A stretch of 64,000 bases of DNA from Phaeovibrio sulfidiphilus (GTDB taxonomy: Bacteria > Pseudomonadota > Alphaproteobacteria > Rhodospirillales > Rhodospirillaceae): the NCBI RefSeq assembly GCF_014861485.1, contig NZ_JACZHT010000008.1:1-64000 (forward strand), given 5' to 3'. A program made the translations under genes and the position numbers. Under the pieces are notes generated by a model. The model had not been told where the DNA came from and searched no databases. It saw nothing but the letters and a program-made list of their open reading frames with translations. Within the stretch, counting starts at the first letter, position 1, and each line of letters begins with the position of its first letter. Shown in pieces: positions 16,442-25,651 of this stretch.

Positions 16442-17479
16442 ATGCATCCAGAGCTTCGTCACGCCCTGCGGACGTATTACAACCGCTTGGCAGAAATCAA
16501 CGGCGTCGATGACGCCTCCAAACTTTTCACCGTTGATCCCTCAGTCCAGCAGCGGCTGGAAACGAGAATACAGGAACACGCCGAGTTCCTGAGCCGCATC
16601 AACATGGTCGGTGTGCGCGAGATGGAGGGCGATAAGGTGGGCGACCCCACGCCCTCACCCACCCGCTATGACGGCGGTGCGGCACTCCAGCCCCATGCGG
16701 CCCACTCCCTGGACGCCCGGCGTTACCGGTGCAGAAGGATCAACTACGACACGTTCATTTCGTTTTCCACCCTGGACGCCTGGGCGAACTTCCCGGACTT
16801 CCAGCATAAGGTGGCGGACCTGTTCCTCCTCCGGCAGGCCCGGGACCGAATTATGATCGGGTGGAACGGTGCCCGACACGCGGCCCAGCCCAACCCGGTC
16901 GCCAACCCGCTGCTGCAGGACGTGCAGGTGGGCTGGCTGCAGCACTATCGAAACGAGGCCCCGAAGCGGGTTCTCAAAGGCGTGAAGGTGGGCCCGGACG
17001 CCAACACGGACTACAAAACCTTGGACGCGGCGGTCTGCGACGCTGCGAGCACCCTTCTGGACCCCAAGCACAGGAGACGCACGGACCTGGTGGCTGTTTG
17101 CGGGGAAACGCTGCTGCACGACAAGTACTTCCCTCTGGTGAACGGCGCCGAGAAACCCACCAAGCCCCTTACGGGGCAGGTGTTCATGTCTCAAGAACGC
17201 CTCGGCAGACTGCCAGCCGTGAGCGTCCCCTTCTTCCCGGAAGACGCGGTTTTCGTGACGCCCCTGTCCAACCTCTCGATTTACTGGCAGACCGGCGCCC
17301 GGCGCCGGTACCTGAGGGAGGAACCAGAGCGCAACCGGCTGGTGAACTTTGAGAGCTCCAACGACGCCTTTGTGGTGGAGGACTACGGCGCGGGCTGCCT
17401 GATCGAGGGCATCCGCCTCCCGGGCTCCGATACCGATCCGGGCGAAACCGCCCCCGCTGCGGCGGAGGCCAAGCCGTGA
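16442..17479 (+). CDS. P2-type major capsid protein (gpN-like)
   Basis: A 345-residue protein that aligns by eye along its length with P2-family major capsid proteins: KLFTVDPSVQQRLETRIQE, the FLSRINMVGVREMEGDKVG stretch, NPLLQDVQVGWLQHYRNEAP, HDKYFPLVN, RLGRLPAVSVPFFPEDA, and VVEDYGAGCLIEGIRLP near the end. Length is close to the usual value of about 350 residues. No stop or frameshift was seen, so this gene is intact although its neighbours are broken. It probably survives by chance rather than function, because portal and scaffold are dead and no tail or lysis genes are present. Confidence 0.92.
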   Translation: MHPELRHALRTYYNRLAEINGVDDASKLFTVDPSVQQRLETRIQEHAEFLSRINMVGVREMEGDKVGDPTPSPTRYDGGAALQPHAAHSLDARRYRCRRINYDTFISFSTLDAWANFPDFQHKVADLFLLRQARDRIMIGWNGARHAAQPNPVANPLLQDVQVGWLQHYRNEAPKRVLKGVKVGPDANTDYKTLDAAVCDAASTLLDPKHRRRTDLVAVCGETLLHDKYFPLVNGAEKPTKPLTGQVFMSQERLGRLPAVSVPFFPEDAVFVTPLSNLSIYWQTGARRRYLREEPERNRLVNFESSNDAFVVEDYGAGCLIEGIRLPGSDTDPGETAPAAAEAKP

Positions 17480-17481
17480 GG

Positions 17482-17658
17482 ATGACCCCCGCCCAACGCT
17501 CCCGGGACCGGATCCTCGCAGCCCGCCGCTGTTCCTCAGGCACGGGCCGCCTGGTTCACACCGAACGGCAGTTTTTCCTGCCTGATGACGGGCGCCTCTC
17601 TACCCGTTACCGTAACGCCTCCGGTCTGTCACCAATCCTGTCTCAGGAGGAATGCCCC
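17482..17658 (+). pseudogene. Stub of terminase small subunit (gpM-like)
   Basis: Immediately after the capsid stop the sequence encodes MTPAQRSRDRILAARR, the conserved start of P2-type gpM proteins (relatives begin with SPAQRHxxRVxAA). The similarity stops after about 16 residues and unrelated sequence follows, so this is the right breakpoint of the prophage remnant. The frame stays open into the next gene, but that gene has its own strong ribosome site. Confidence 0.6.
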
Positions 17659-18144
17659 ATGATTGAGGTCGAGACCCCGGTTCCAGGAACCATGTTGACG
17701 GCGCCGGTTTCGCTTCTGGCGTATCACGACACACAGAACGCCCCGGTTGCGTCCGGCATGACAGCCGTCGACGCCTATTGGACAATGACGAGCCGCTTGC
17801 CGGATCTCTATCGCCTTTTGTTTCGCGTGCGTGACGCGTTCGGATCGTCTGTTGGTATCCGGCCAGTCGGCGGTTTCGAGGGACCATGCAGCCGCGAGGT
17901 TGTCTCCGGTGGCCGGGTGGACTTTTTCGACGTTGTCCGGGTCTCCGATGAGCGCCTTGTACTGAGCGCAAATGATCATCACCTGGATGTCATGATTTCC
18001 ATCAACATTCACGGAGAGCCGGGAGCGCGCCGGTTGCATCTGACGGCTTCGGTCCGGACACACAACCGGGTTGGGAGGGTCTATATGCTTCCCGTGCGTC
18101 CGATTCACCGACTCCTGGTGGCCTCGATGCTGAGACGTCTCTGA
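17659..18144 (+). CDS. DUF2867 family protein
   Basis: A 161-residue protein resembling the DUF2867 family: a region of WTMTSRLPDLYRLLFRVRDAF, then GGRVDFFDVV, LSANDHHLDVMISINI, and a closing RTHNRVGRVYMLPVRPIHR. The biochemical function of the family is not established. The ATG at 17659 has AGGAGG 8 nt upstream, which decides the start over the longer frame that includes the phage stub. It lies between the prophage remnant and tRNA-Thr and ends before a bidirectional terminator. Confidence 0.75.
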   Translation: MIEVETPVPGTMLTAPVSLLAYHDTQNAPVASGMTAVDAYWTMTSRLPDLYRLLFRVRDAFGSSVGIRPVGGFEGPCSREVVSGGRVDFFDVVRVSDERLVLSANDHHLDVMISINIHGEPGARRLHLTASVRTHNRVGRVYMLPVRPIHRLLVASMLRRL

Positions 18145-18293
18145 GCGCCCGGACCCGTTGTGCGCCCTGGACGGCGGGCTCTGCCACAGGGTTGCCCGGG
18201 CAGCGAAAAGACGCGCGCGGGCCCACGCCGGGGGGCAAAACGGGAGAGCCGCCGGGCATTTTGGAAACCGCCGCTGACCGTTTTGGAAAACAC

Positions 18294-18333
18294 GAAAAAA
18301 GGGGCTGCCCGACGCCGGACAACCCCTTGTTTT
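18294..18333. terminator. Bidirectional terminator
   Basis: The stem aagggg/cccctt (18299-18304 with 18323-18328), with further inner pairing, has an A-run on its left and tgTTTT on its right. It can end the DUF2867 gene and the leftward tRNA-Thr. Confidence 0.7.
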
Positions 18334-18346
18334 CAAATCAAAAAAC

Positions 18347-18421
<75 letters not shown>

Positions 18422-19013
18422 AACGTTTGGCAATCCCGCTCCGGCTGTGGCCCGAAAAAAACCGGAGCCGCTGGAGGAACGAGGCCGGACCATAAAAGGC
18501 ATGCGGCTGGAATGCAAGCCTCTTTTTCCGGAACCCGCACCAGAAATCCGGAAAATGCCCCGGCGGCCACGCGCCCCATAAAACGCCCCGCGATTCCCGC
18601 CAAACCCTCTGGCAGAGCCTCCGGAACAACGCCCTGCCCATCAGGACAGACCGTCGGAACGACGTCCGGCCACCCGGCAGCAACGGCGCACCATCCGGCG
18701 GCCACGGAGGGGCGCTCTCGCACGACCGAAAAGGCCGTCGGCATCGGGCTCCCCGACAACGCACCCCGCCTCGCCGCCCCACCGCCGGTCGGGCGTGACG
18801 GCCGAAAATGGACGCCCCCACGCGTCAGCCGGCATGGAGCGGGGCACCGGACACCGGAGCTGCGCCGATCCCGCCGCCAGCCCCACGCCCCCAAAAACGG
18901 CCACCGAAGCAGGCCCCGGGCCCAGGCAGGGTCCGCAACGCAAACAGGGCCCCGGCCCCACACATCGACCCGACACACCTGGCCCCAAGCCCGCAGGGCC
19001 CGCAGCGCACAGA
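18422..19013. other. Spacer between tRNA-Thr and the gdh terminator
   Basis: About 590 bp of GC-rich sequence, no gene recognised. The tRNA-Thr promoter lies at its left end on the minus strand. Confidence 0.4.
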
Positions 19014-19048
19014 AAAAGCCCCGGAGCACAGGCCCCGGAGCTTTTTTC
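19014..19048. terminator. Bidirectional terminator after glutamate dehydrogenase
   Basis: aaaaagccccgg pairs with ccggagcttttt (one mismatch) around a GC-rich loop. A-run and T-run flank both sides. It lies 70 bp past the stop codon of the leftward gene. Confidence 0.75.
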
Positions 19049-19117
19049 AGTCAGGAGGACCGGAGCCGCGGGCGGACACAGGCCCGCACCGCCACTCGTT
19101 CCGGTTTGTCTGCCCGA

Positions 19118-20431
19118 TCAGCGGGAGTCGTCGTGACCCTGGGTACCGCCCGCCTCGATGGCGTCATTCAGGCGACGCAGCGCGTGAATGTAGGCCGAGG
19201 TCCGCATGGAGGTCTTGGTCGCCTTTGCAAGCTCCCAGATCGCCCGGCTTTCGCGGTCCATGATGGCCTTCAGGCGGGTGTGGATTTCATCCAGCTCCCA
19301 GTAGAACATCTGGAGGTTCTGGACCCACTCGAAGTACGACACGGTCACGCCACCGGCGTTGGCCAGAATGTCGGGGACCACGATCACGCCGTTGTCCTCG
19401 AGGATCTTGTCAGCCTTCGGAGTCACGGGGCCGTTGGCCAGCTCGAGAATGACCTTGGCCTTCACGCGGTGCGCGTTGTCCTTGTTGATCATCTCCTCGA
19501 GCGCTGCCGGAACCAGGAGGCAGCAATCGGCGGCGATCAGGTCATCCGGATCCATGGTCTGGATGCCGTTCATGCCCGCAAGGGCGCTGACCATGCCGGT
19601 CTCGTGCTTGACGCGGACGGCCTCGTAGGCGTCGATACCGTCGGCGCAGTAGACCGCACCGCGGGAGTCGGACAGGCCAACGATCTTGTAGCCGTCGTTG
19701 TGCAGGAACGTGGCCATGTGCTGGCCGGCGTTACCGAAGCCCTGGATGCAGACCGTCTTGTCGCAGTCCGCCAGGTTCAGTTCCTTCTCCAGGTTCTTGA
19801 CGACGTGGAAACCGCCGCGCGCCGTGGCGTCGGAACGGCCCAGCGAGCCTCCCAGCGCAATGGGCTTGCCGGTGATGAAGGCCGGCTGCGGCTTGCCCGC
19901 AAGGGCACTGTACTCGTCAACCATCCAGCCCATGACCGACGCGTTGGTGTTCACGTCCGGCGCGGGAATGTCACGGTCCGGACCCATGAGCGGGTAGAAC
20001 GCCCGGACATAGGCACGCGACAGGCGCTCCAGCTCGGCCCGGGACAGGGTCCGGGGATCGACCCGCACCGCGCCCTTGCCGCCCCCGAAGGGAAGGTTCA
20101 TGACGGCGCACTTGCACATCATGCGGAAGGCGAGCGTCTCGACCTCGTCCAGGCTGGCATCGGGGTGGAAGCGGATACCGCCCTTCGTGGGGCCCTTGGT
20201 ATCATCGTAACGACAGCGCCAGGCGGTAAAAGAGCGTTCGGTGTTATCATCCATCCGCACCATCAGGCGCGCCGTCATGCTTTCTTTCGGCGAGCCCAGC
20301 TGCTCGATAATCGAGGGGTGGACGTCAAGGTGCCTTGCGGCCTCGAGAAGGAGGCCCCGGGCGTTGTCCAGCTGGGGATGGAATTCTTCAACAGGAGTAA
20401 CCATCGTAGCGGTTTCCTTTTTTGTAATCAT
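19118..20431 (-). CDS. gdhA: Glutamate dehydrogenase (Glu/Leu/Phe/Val dehydrogenase family)
   Basis: Predicted NAD(P)-dependent glutamate dehydrogenase, 437 residues, interconverting glutamate with 2-oxoglutarate and ammonia. The substrate domain has TKGGIRFHPDASLDEVETLA and the catalytic-lysine segment LPFGGGKGAVRVDP. The later PAPDVNTNASVMGWMVDEY is characteristic of the family. The nucleotide-binding domain starts near VCIQGFGNAGQHMA (GxGxxG), followed by an acidic residue after the next strand (LSDSRG). Whether it uses NAD or NADP is not certain from the sequence. The length suits the hexameric small type. It is monocistronic, with a strong terminator. Confidence 0.93.
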   Translation of the reverse strand: MITKKETATMVTPVEEFHPQLDNARGLLLEAARHLDVHPSIIEQLGSPKESMTARLMVRMDDNTERSFTAWRCRYDDTKGPTKGGIRFHPDASLDEVETLAFRMMCKCAVMNLPFGGGKGAVRVDPRTLSRAELERLSRAYVRAFYPLMGPDRDIPAPDVNTNASVMGWMVDEYSALAGKPQPAFITGKPIALGGSLGRSDATARGGFHVVKNLEKELNLADCDKTVCIQGFGNAGQHMATFLHNDGYKIVGLSDSRGAVYCADGIDAYEAVRVKHETGMVSALAGMNGIQTMDPDDLIAADCCLLVPAALEEMINKDNAHRVKAKVILELANGPVTPKADKILEDNGVIVVPDILANAGGVTVSYFEWVQNLQMFYWELDEIHTRLKAIMDRESRAIWELAKATKTSMRTSAYIHALRRLNDAIEAGGTQGHDDSR

Positions 20432-20544
20432 ATCAGGGACTAGCGTGCGAACGTCATCCGCGGCACGGCGCGGGAGTATGGTGGATTTCCTCCTGGGAAA
20501 CCACCACTTTGCAAAAAAAACATGGGGAGCAAGAAGGAAAACGT

Positions 20545-21288
20545 CTATGCCAGTTTTTCGATTAAAGTGACCAGAGCGCGTACATCCTTCATCCGAAACC
20601 GTAAAAAAGGCTTGCGGTTTACAATTTTCAGGATGCGATAGCGCGCCAGAATGCTCCCGAGGCGCTCTGCAGACCGCCCGCTTGCATCGTAAATCGAGCA
20701 GACGGCAACCGGGTCGAGTTGCGAATCGCGCTTGGACAGTGAAATCAGGAACTGAAGAAGATCGCGGAGCTTCATGTGCTCGAGCGGAGCGCTCCCGGTG
20801 TTTTCCTCAAAGTCGATCAGCACGATACGTCCGTCCTGGCGCACCAGAAAGTTCCGTATCTGCGCTCCGCCATGGGCGTGGCCCTTCTCGTGAAGGGCCC
20901 GCAGTGCGGCCAGAGCTTCTGCAATCAGATCCTGGCTTCGGGCGGACCGCGGGTTGTCCCTCAGGAAGGATTCAAGCGGCTCGCCCTCGTGGGACAATAC
21001 CAGATAGGAGGGGTCCTCGTACAGCACTTTGGGCACCGGAAGCCCCAGCGCCCCATACCGCCGCAGAACCCCGGCCTCGAACGTGGCCCGGGAGACGTCC
21101 GGCGCCAGAACCGTGGGCGCCAGAAGGGGAGCCCCGGTGAGCCGGTAGGCTACCCGCTGCAAAAGATGCAGGATTCGGCCCCGAGGCTCGTTGTCCTGTT
21201 TCACCACGACCCGCTCGCCCGAGTCGAGGACATGGACAAAGACCCGGGAACGGCCGGCACGCACAGTTTCGGGAATTTGGTACGTCAT
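20545..21288 (-). CDS. Kinase-fold phosphotransferase (LPS-kinase/BUD32-like)
   Basis: A 247-residue soluble protein with the layout of small bacterial kinases. A Lys in RVVVKQDNE could be the ATP lysine. The catalytic loop HGGAQIRNFLV has the Asn of the HxxxxxN motif but Gly/Ala in place of the usual Asp. LIDFEENTG is the metal-binding DFE motif. This resembles Kdo/LPS kinases and the BUD32-like group, which often vary in the catalytic loop. The ATG at 21288 (MTYQIPETV) is preferred; the frame upstream lacks coding character. It lies in the same direction as the phosphofructokinase gene, 69 bp after it, and may be cotranscribed. Substrate unknown. Confidence 0.7.
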   Translation of the reverse strand: MTYQIPETVRAGRSRVFVHVLDSGERVVVKQDNEPRGRILHLLQRVAYRLTGAPLLAPTVLAPDVSRATFEAGVLRRYGALGLPVPKVLYEDPSYLVLSHEGEPLESFLRDNPRSARSQDLIAEALAALRALHEKGHAHGGAQIRNFLVRQDGRIVLIDFEENTGSAPLEHMKLRDLLQFLISLSKRDSQLDPVAVCSIYDASGRSAERLGSILARYRILKIVNRKPFLRFRMKDVRALVTLIEKLA

Positions 21289-21356
21289 GAGCTTTCCAAA
21301 GAACGGGGCGGGACAGCCCTCCGGCTCCCCCGCCCGCATCGAATCCAGTGTGAACC

Positions 21357-22580
21357 CTAGCCGCGATTCAGGACTTTGGGAACGAAATTCCTGCGCAGCC
21401 GGTACGCGTCGGGCATGCCGCGGCCCAGAAGCGGGCGCAGGTACATGAGAAACGCGTCGGTCACGTCGTGGCCGTTGGCGGCAATGAACTCGTCGGGCAT
21501 GGTGCGGGTCTTGCCGGCCACCTCGGTCAGCTCGGTGAACTGGTAGTCAACCGAGTAGAAGCCGGTACGGTGGATGGTGACCGAGCCGTCCCGGTCCTCC
21601 CACATGGCGAACTGCACCGCCTTCTCGCCCACCTCGCGGGCCTCGCGCTGGTCCACGTCCGAGACGCAGCCCACAAACGAGCGCTGGAGGTAGCCCAGGG
21701 TGTCGCCCCGCACGCGCTTGATGCCCGTGCGCTTCTTGACCAGGTCCACCAGCAGGTCCGCCAGCGCCCCGGTTCCGGAAAGCTGGACGTTGCCGTGGTC
21801 GTCCCGCTCCACCTGCTCGGCGAGCTGGGTGATGATGGGCTGGCCGGTGCTGTCGTGGATCCCCTCGGAGACCGCCACAACACAGCGGCCGTGCTTGGTG
21901 TAGTACTCGCGCACCTGCTCGACGAACTTGTCCACGTCGAACACCCGCTCCGGCAGGTAGATCAGGTGGGGGCCGTCGTCCGGGAACTTCTTGCCAAGGG
22001 CCGAGGCGGCCGTCAGGAAGCCTGCGTGGCGCCCCATGACCACCGCGATGTACACTCCCGGGAGGGCGCGGTTGTCCAGATTCGCCCCCATGAAGGACTG
22101 GGCCACAAACCGGGCCGCCGAGGGATAGCCCGGGGTGTGGTCGTTCACCATCAGGTCGTTGTCGATGGTCTTGGGGATGTGGACGCAGCGCAGGCCGTAC
22201 TCGGCCCGGCGGGCCTCCTCGGAGACAATGCGCACCGTGTCCGAGGAGTCGTTCCCCCCGATGTAGAAGAAGTAGCCGACCTTGTGGGCCTTCAGAACCT
22301 TGAAGATCTCCTGGCAGTACTTCAGGTCCGGCTTGTCGCGGGTGGAGCCCAGGGCCGACGAGGGCGTTTCCGCAACCATTTCAAGGTTGTGCGTGGTCTC
22401 CTGGGTCAGGTCGAGGAAGTCCTCGTCCACGATGCCCCGCAGACCGTGGGACGCGCCGTAAACCAGCTCCACGTTCCGGAACTTCCGGGATTCCAGGACG
22501 GCCCCGACCATGGACTGATTGATAACCGCCGTCGGTCCGCCGCCCTGCGCCACGACCACCTTGCCACTAAACATGCTCAC
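21357..22580 (-). CDS. pfp: Pyrophosphate-dependent 6-phosphofructokinase
   Basis: Predicted glycolytic enzyme that phosphorylates fructose 6-phosphate, 407 residues. The donor site reads YIGGNDSSDT (residues 106-115), not GGDGS as in ATP enzymes. The catalytic segment is PKTIDND (136-142), with Lys where ATP-type enzymes have Gly. Both point to pyrophosphate as donor, making the step reversible. GRHAGFLTAASAL and the C-terminal fructose-6-phosphate residues are also present. PPi-type enzymes are common in alphaproteobacteria. It is upstream of the kinase-fold gene. Confidence 0.92.
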   Translation of the reverse strand: MSMFSGKVVVAQGGGPTAVINQSMVGAVLESRKFRNVELVYGASHGLRGIVDEDFLDLTQETTHNLEMVAETPSSALGSTRDKPDLKYCQEIFKVLKAHKVGYFFYIGGNDSSDTVRIVSEEARRAEYGLRCVHIPKTIDNDLMVNDHTPGYPSAARFVAQSFMGANLDNRALPGVYIAVVMGRHAGFLTAASALGKKFPDDGPHLIYLPERVFDVDKFVEQVREYYTKHGRCVVAVSEGIHDSTGQPIITQLAEQVERDDHGNVQLSGTGALADLLVDLVKKRTGIKRVRGDTLGYLQRSFVGCVSDVDQREAREVGEKAVQFAMWEDRDGSVTIHRTGFYSVDYQFTELTEVAGKTRTMPDEFIAANGHDVTDAFLMYLRPLLGRGMPDAYRLRRNFVPKVLNRG

Positions 22581-23170
22581 CGGTTGGTTCCTTATCCTGC
22601 TGTTCCGTCAACCCGAGGGATCCGGCCCGCCGCGCATGCATCCTGGCCGCGCGGCACGGCCTGCCCCGTATCCGGAGCGGGGCTTCCCCCCGGAATCCGG
22701 ACCGGATGAACTGTAGCGCATCTTCGAAAGGCTCGAAACCGCTTTATTTTTGCCATGATCGGAACGCGGGAACGGGAGGCACCCGGCACCACCTCGCGTC
22801 ACCGTCTGCGGGCCACTCCGTATCCACCCGGGGCCCCCTCTCCGTGCCCACCTCCCGGCACACCCTTCCGGCGCCACCGTCCCCGTGCCCACGCGTGCAG
22901 GGGGGTGCCGCTCCCGGTCCTGTGCCCACCGACAGAACACCGCTCCCGGACCCGGCCGGCAACACGGGAGCCTGCGGGGCCTGGCGTGCCCTGCCCCGGC
23001 GTGTCGCACCATCGCTGCACCCCGAGGCCGCCCCGGTCCGGAGCCGGGACAGCGCCAGCCATCCGCACCCTTTTTTTTCCCCGGAAAATTTGCAAGACTC
23101 CTCCGGTCAACGGGCGCCGGGGTGAGAAAATTCTGGACCCCGCCCCCTTAATTCTTTCAAGAGGCTCTTG
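22581..23170. other. Divergent spacer between pfp and a membrane-protein gene
   Basis: 590 bp, very GC-rich, with no gene seen. The last 80 bp before 23171 is AT-richer and probably holds the promoter for the rightward gene. Confidence 0.4.
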
Positions 23171-24175
23171 ATGCGGAAAGTATTTACCGGTCTTTTTTCG
23201 CTCGTCATGATTGGTTCCGTCATATCGGCGGGAGCCCTTCAGCTCTCCTTCTGGACGATACCGGCATTCCTCGGCGCTTTTGTGCTGATGTATGCCCTTC
23301 AGAAATGGTCATCGTGGCGGATGGCCGCTGCGACCGGGATGATGTCTCTTGTTCTTCTGGGTTTTGTGGCCAACGTGATTGCCCAGACCCTGATTGTCGC
23401 CCTTCTTTATTTCGTTCCCTTCGGGATCGCGGCTGCCGTGACCGGAAGCGCGGCCACGCCCCCGGGCTTCGGCGAGCACGAGGGGATTGCCCTTGCCGCC
23501 TGTCTGATCGGCGGGCTTGGGGCCTTCCTGCTCTACCGGCCGGAGCCGGGACTGGGCGACTCCTACGCATCGCTCCTGCGCCAGGCAGAGGAACAGGGCC
23601 GCGCGTCGATGGCTCCGGCGGAGGCCGTGCCTGCGGCTGCGACGGCGCTGCCGCCCGCCTCCGCACCGGCAACGCCCGCCCCGCCCCCCGCCCCGACGGT
23701 TCCCGAGCGTCCGGACAGCTATGAGCAGCTGATGGAGGATCTGCTGGACGTGGCGGAGAGCGAGATTGTCATGCCCGCCAAGCTCTACGAGATGGGGCGG
23801 CGCTTCGCGGTCCTGTCCCCGATGGAGCGCACCGTCGAGGTGCTGCGCGAGCAGCTCTCCTTCTCCGAGAACATGAACCTGCGGCGGATTGTCCAGATTG
23901 CCCTGCGCTTTTTCGACCGCCCGGACTTCGATCCGGCCAGCGTGCACGACCTGGTCCTTGCGGGGCTCGAGGACGGCGAGGACTGGGTCCGCTTCGACGC
24001 CCTGCGGGCCGGTGATGTCCTGGGCTACCGGGATGACGCGTTCCTGGCCCACGTGACGGCCATCGCCGACGGGATGGAGGCCCCGCCGCTGGACGAGCAG
24101 ATTCCCGCCTCGGATGCGGCGCTCCAGGCCCGGGTGCGGGCCGCACGGCTGCTGGAAAAGCTGGCGGCCGCCTGA
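23171..24175 (+). CDS. Membrane protein with cytoplasmic C-terminal domain, unknown
   Basis: A 334-residue protein. About four hydrophobic helices occupy residues 5-125 (for example LFSLVMIGSVISAGALQL and GIALAACLIGGLGAFLL). An Ala/Pro-rich linker (about 145-185) leads into an acidic helical domain of about 150 residues with PERPDSYEQLMEDLLDVAES and repeated HEAT-like pieces (DLVLAGLEDGEDWVRFDALR). AAGAGG precedes the ATG at 23171 at good spacing. I do not recognise the family. The helical C-terminal part could be a protein-interaction scaffold. It converges on the heptose operon. Confidence 0.7.
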   Translation: MRKVFTGLFSLVMIGSVISAGALQLSFWTIPAFLGAFVLMYALQKWSSWRMAAATGMMSLVLLGFVANVIAQTLIVALLYFVPFGIAAAVTGSAATPPGFGEHEGIALAACLIGGLGAFLLYRPEPGLGDSYASLLRQAEEQGRASMAPAEAVPAAATALPPASAPATPAPPPAPTVPERPDSYEQLMEDLLDVAESEIVMPAKLYEMGRRFAVLSPMERTVEVLREQLSFSENMNLRRIVQIALRFFDRPDFDPASVHDLVLAGLEDGEDWVRFDALRAGDVLGYRDDAFLAHVTAIADGMEAPPLDEQIPASDAALQARVRAARLLEKLAAA

Positions 24176-24235
24176 GCCTGCCCGCAGACCCCGGCCCCAT
24201 GCGGGCCGGGCGCTCCCCCGGGCTCCTGCAACGGC

Positions 24236-24324
24236 GGGGCCCGAGCGGACAGCCGGACCGGCAACACAGCCGGAAAGACGGGGCCCCGAGCGGACAGCCG
24301 GACGGGCGGCTCAGCCGGAAAGAC
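24236..24324. repeat. Two-copy tandem repeat, about 44 bp
   Basis: Units 24236-24279 and 24280-24324, both starting GGGGCCC and ending AGCCGGAAAGAC, lie in the spacer between the membrane-protein gene and hddC. Confidence 0.75.
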
Positions 24325-24350
24325 AGCCACCCCCCGGTGGTTCGGGGCAT

Positions 24351-25058
24351 TCAGCCCCGGTGCCAGGCCGGGATCAGGGTCTGGGCCCTCTCGAAATCCG
24401 CGGGGGTTCCGATGTCCAGGAAGGCGCCATCCGTCAGGTGGGCGTAAATCTCGTAGTTCCGGGCGTGACCGAAGATTTCCCGCTCCAGGCTGAACTTCTC
24501 CGGCATGGGAAACCGCTCCGGCAGGTCGGCCCGCAGGACATAGACCCCGGCGTTGATCACGGCAGGGCCGGGAGCGTGGTCCGCATCATCGTCGGTGCAG
24601 AGCCCCAGAACCCGGTTGCCCTCCAGGATCAGGCCGCCGAAGCGCGAGCGGTTTTCGATCTCCCGGGCGGCAATCACGATATCCGCCTGCGGGTGGGCTG
24701 CGGACAGGGCCGCCAGGTCCAGGCTGGCCCAGGTATCGCCGTTCAGGGCGAGAACCCGCTCCTCCCGGCTGTGACGCAGAGCCGCCCACAGGGCGCCCCC
24801 GGTCCCGCGGGGATTTTCCTCGCGAACGTGGTCAAGGCGCAGGGTGCCGTGGGTGTCCCCAAGGGTCCGGTAGAGCACGTCGGCCATGTAGCCGCTGGCC
24901 AGGATCACCCGCTCGACCCCCTGACGGGCCAGGGTGTCCAGAAGCCAGCACAGGAACGGGCGCCCCGCCACCGGCGCCAGAGGCTTGGGCACATCGCTGA
25001 CCACCGGCTTCAGGCGAACCCCGAACCCGCCGACCAGAATGATGGCCTCCCGGAGCAT
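24351..25058 (-). CDS. hddC: D-glycero-alpha-D-manno-heptose 1-phosphate guanylyltransferase-like
   Basis: A 235-residue sugar-phosphate nucleotidyltransferase. The N-terminus reads [16 protein letters not shown] and then DVPKPLAPVAGRPF. This is the NTP-binding signature, with GVRL instead of the more usual GTRL. LALNGDTWASLD is the metal-binding segment. Its place directly after gmhA and hddA identifies it as the enzyme that makes GDP-heptose. The ATG at 25058 overlaps the gmhA stop as TGATG, so the longer upstream frame is rejected. It is the last gene of the operon. Confidence 0.88.
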   Translation of the reverse strand: MLREAIILVGGFGVRLKPVVSDVPKPLAPVAGRPFLCWLLDTLARQGVERVILASGYMADVLYRTLGDTHGTLRLDHVREENPRGTGGALWAALRHSREERVLALNGDTWASLDLAALSAAHPQADIVIAAREIENRSRFGGLILEGNRVLGLCTDDDADHAPGPAVINAGVYVLRADLPERFPMPEKFSLEREIFGHARNYEIYAHLTDGAFLDIGTPADFERAQTLIPAWHRG

Positions 25059-25651
25059 CAGGCCGGCTCCCGCGGGAACATGCCCGCCTCGATCATCTGG
25101 CACAGGGTGTGGCCCAGAAGCTCGTGGCCCTCCTGGATGCGCGGCGTGCAGGTGCTGGGCACCCGAAAGCAGATGTCGCACAGGTCCAGCATCTTCCCGC
25201 CCGCCTGTCCGGTGAAGCCCACGGTGAGCATCCCCCTTGCCCGGGCGACCTCAAGGGCCCGCACCACGTTCGGCGAGTTCCCCGAGGTGGACAGGGCGAA
25301 CAGCACGTCTCCGGGGACGCCCAGGGCCTCGACCTGCCGCGAGAACACGTGGTCATAGCCGTAGTCGTTGCCCACCGCCGTGAGAATGGAGGTGTCGGTG
25401 GTCAGGGCCACCGCCGCCAGGCCCGGGCGGTCGTAGTAGAACCGGGCGACCAGCTCGCCGGCCCAGTGCTGGGCGTCGGCCGCGCTGCCGCCGTTTCCGC
25501 AGAACAGGAGCTTGCCCCCGTTGCGGAGCGACGCCAGACTGGCATCGACGGCCCGGAGCAGGTCCTGGCACAGACCCCGGTCCTCCATCATGGCTCCGAT
25601 CAGATCCCGGGTTTCCGAGAAGGCCTTGATAACGTCGTCTACACGCGCCAT
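25058..25651 (-). CDS. gmhA: Phosphoheptose isomerase
   Basis: Predicted sedoheptulose-7-phosphate isomerase, 197 residues, the first step of heptose synthesis for surface polysaccharides. It is a single SIS domain with [17 protein letters not shown], the usual [16 protein letters not shown], and [32 protein letters not shown] contains conserved metal and active-site residues near the C-terminus. It overlaps hddA upstream by 13 nt and hddC downstream by 1 nt, so translation of the three genes is probably coupled. Confidence 0.94.
   Translation of the reverse strand: MARVDDVIKAFSETRDLIGAMMEDRGLCQDLLRAVDASLASLRNGGKLLFCGNGGSAADAQHWAGELVARFYYDRPGLAAVALTTDTSILTAVGNDYGYDHVFSRQVEALGVPGDVLFALSTSGNSPNVVRALEVARARGMLTVGFTGQAGGKMLDLCDICFRVPSTCTPRIQEGHELLGHTLCQMIEAGMFPREPA

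Noticed and set aside
17482-18144. Single fused gene combining the terminase stub and the DUF2867 protein
   Set aside because: The frame is open throughout, but AGGAGG directly before 17659 and the family N-terminus support a separate DUF2867 start.
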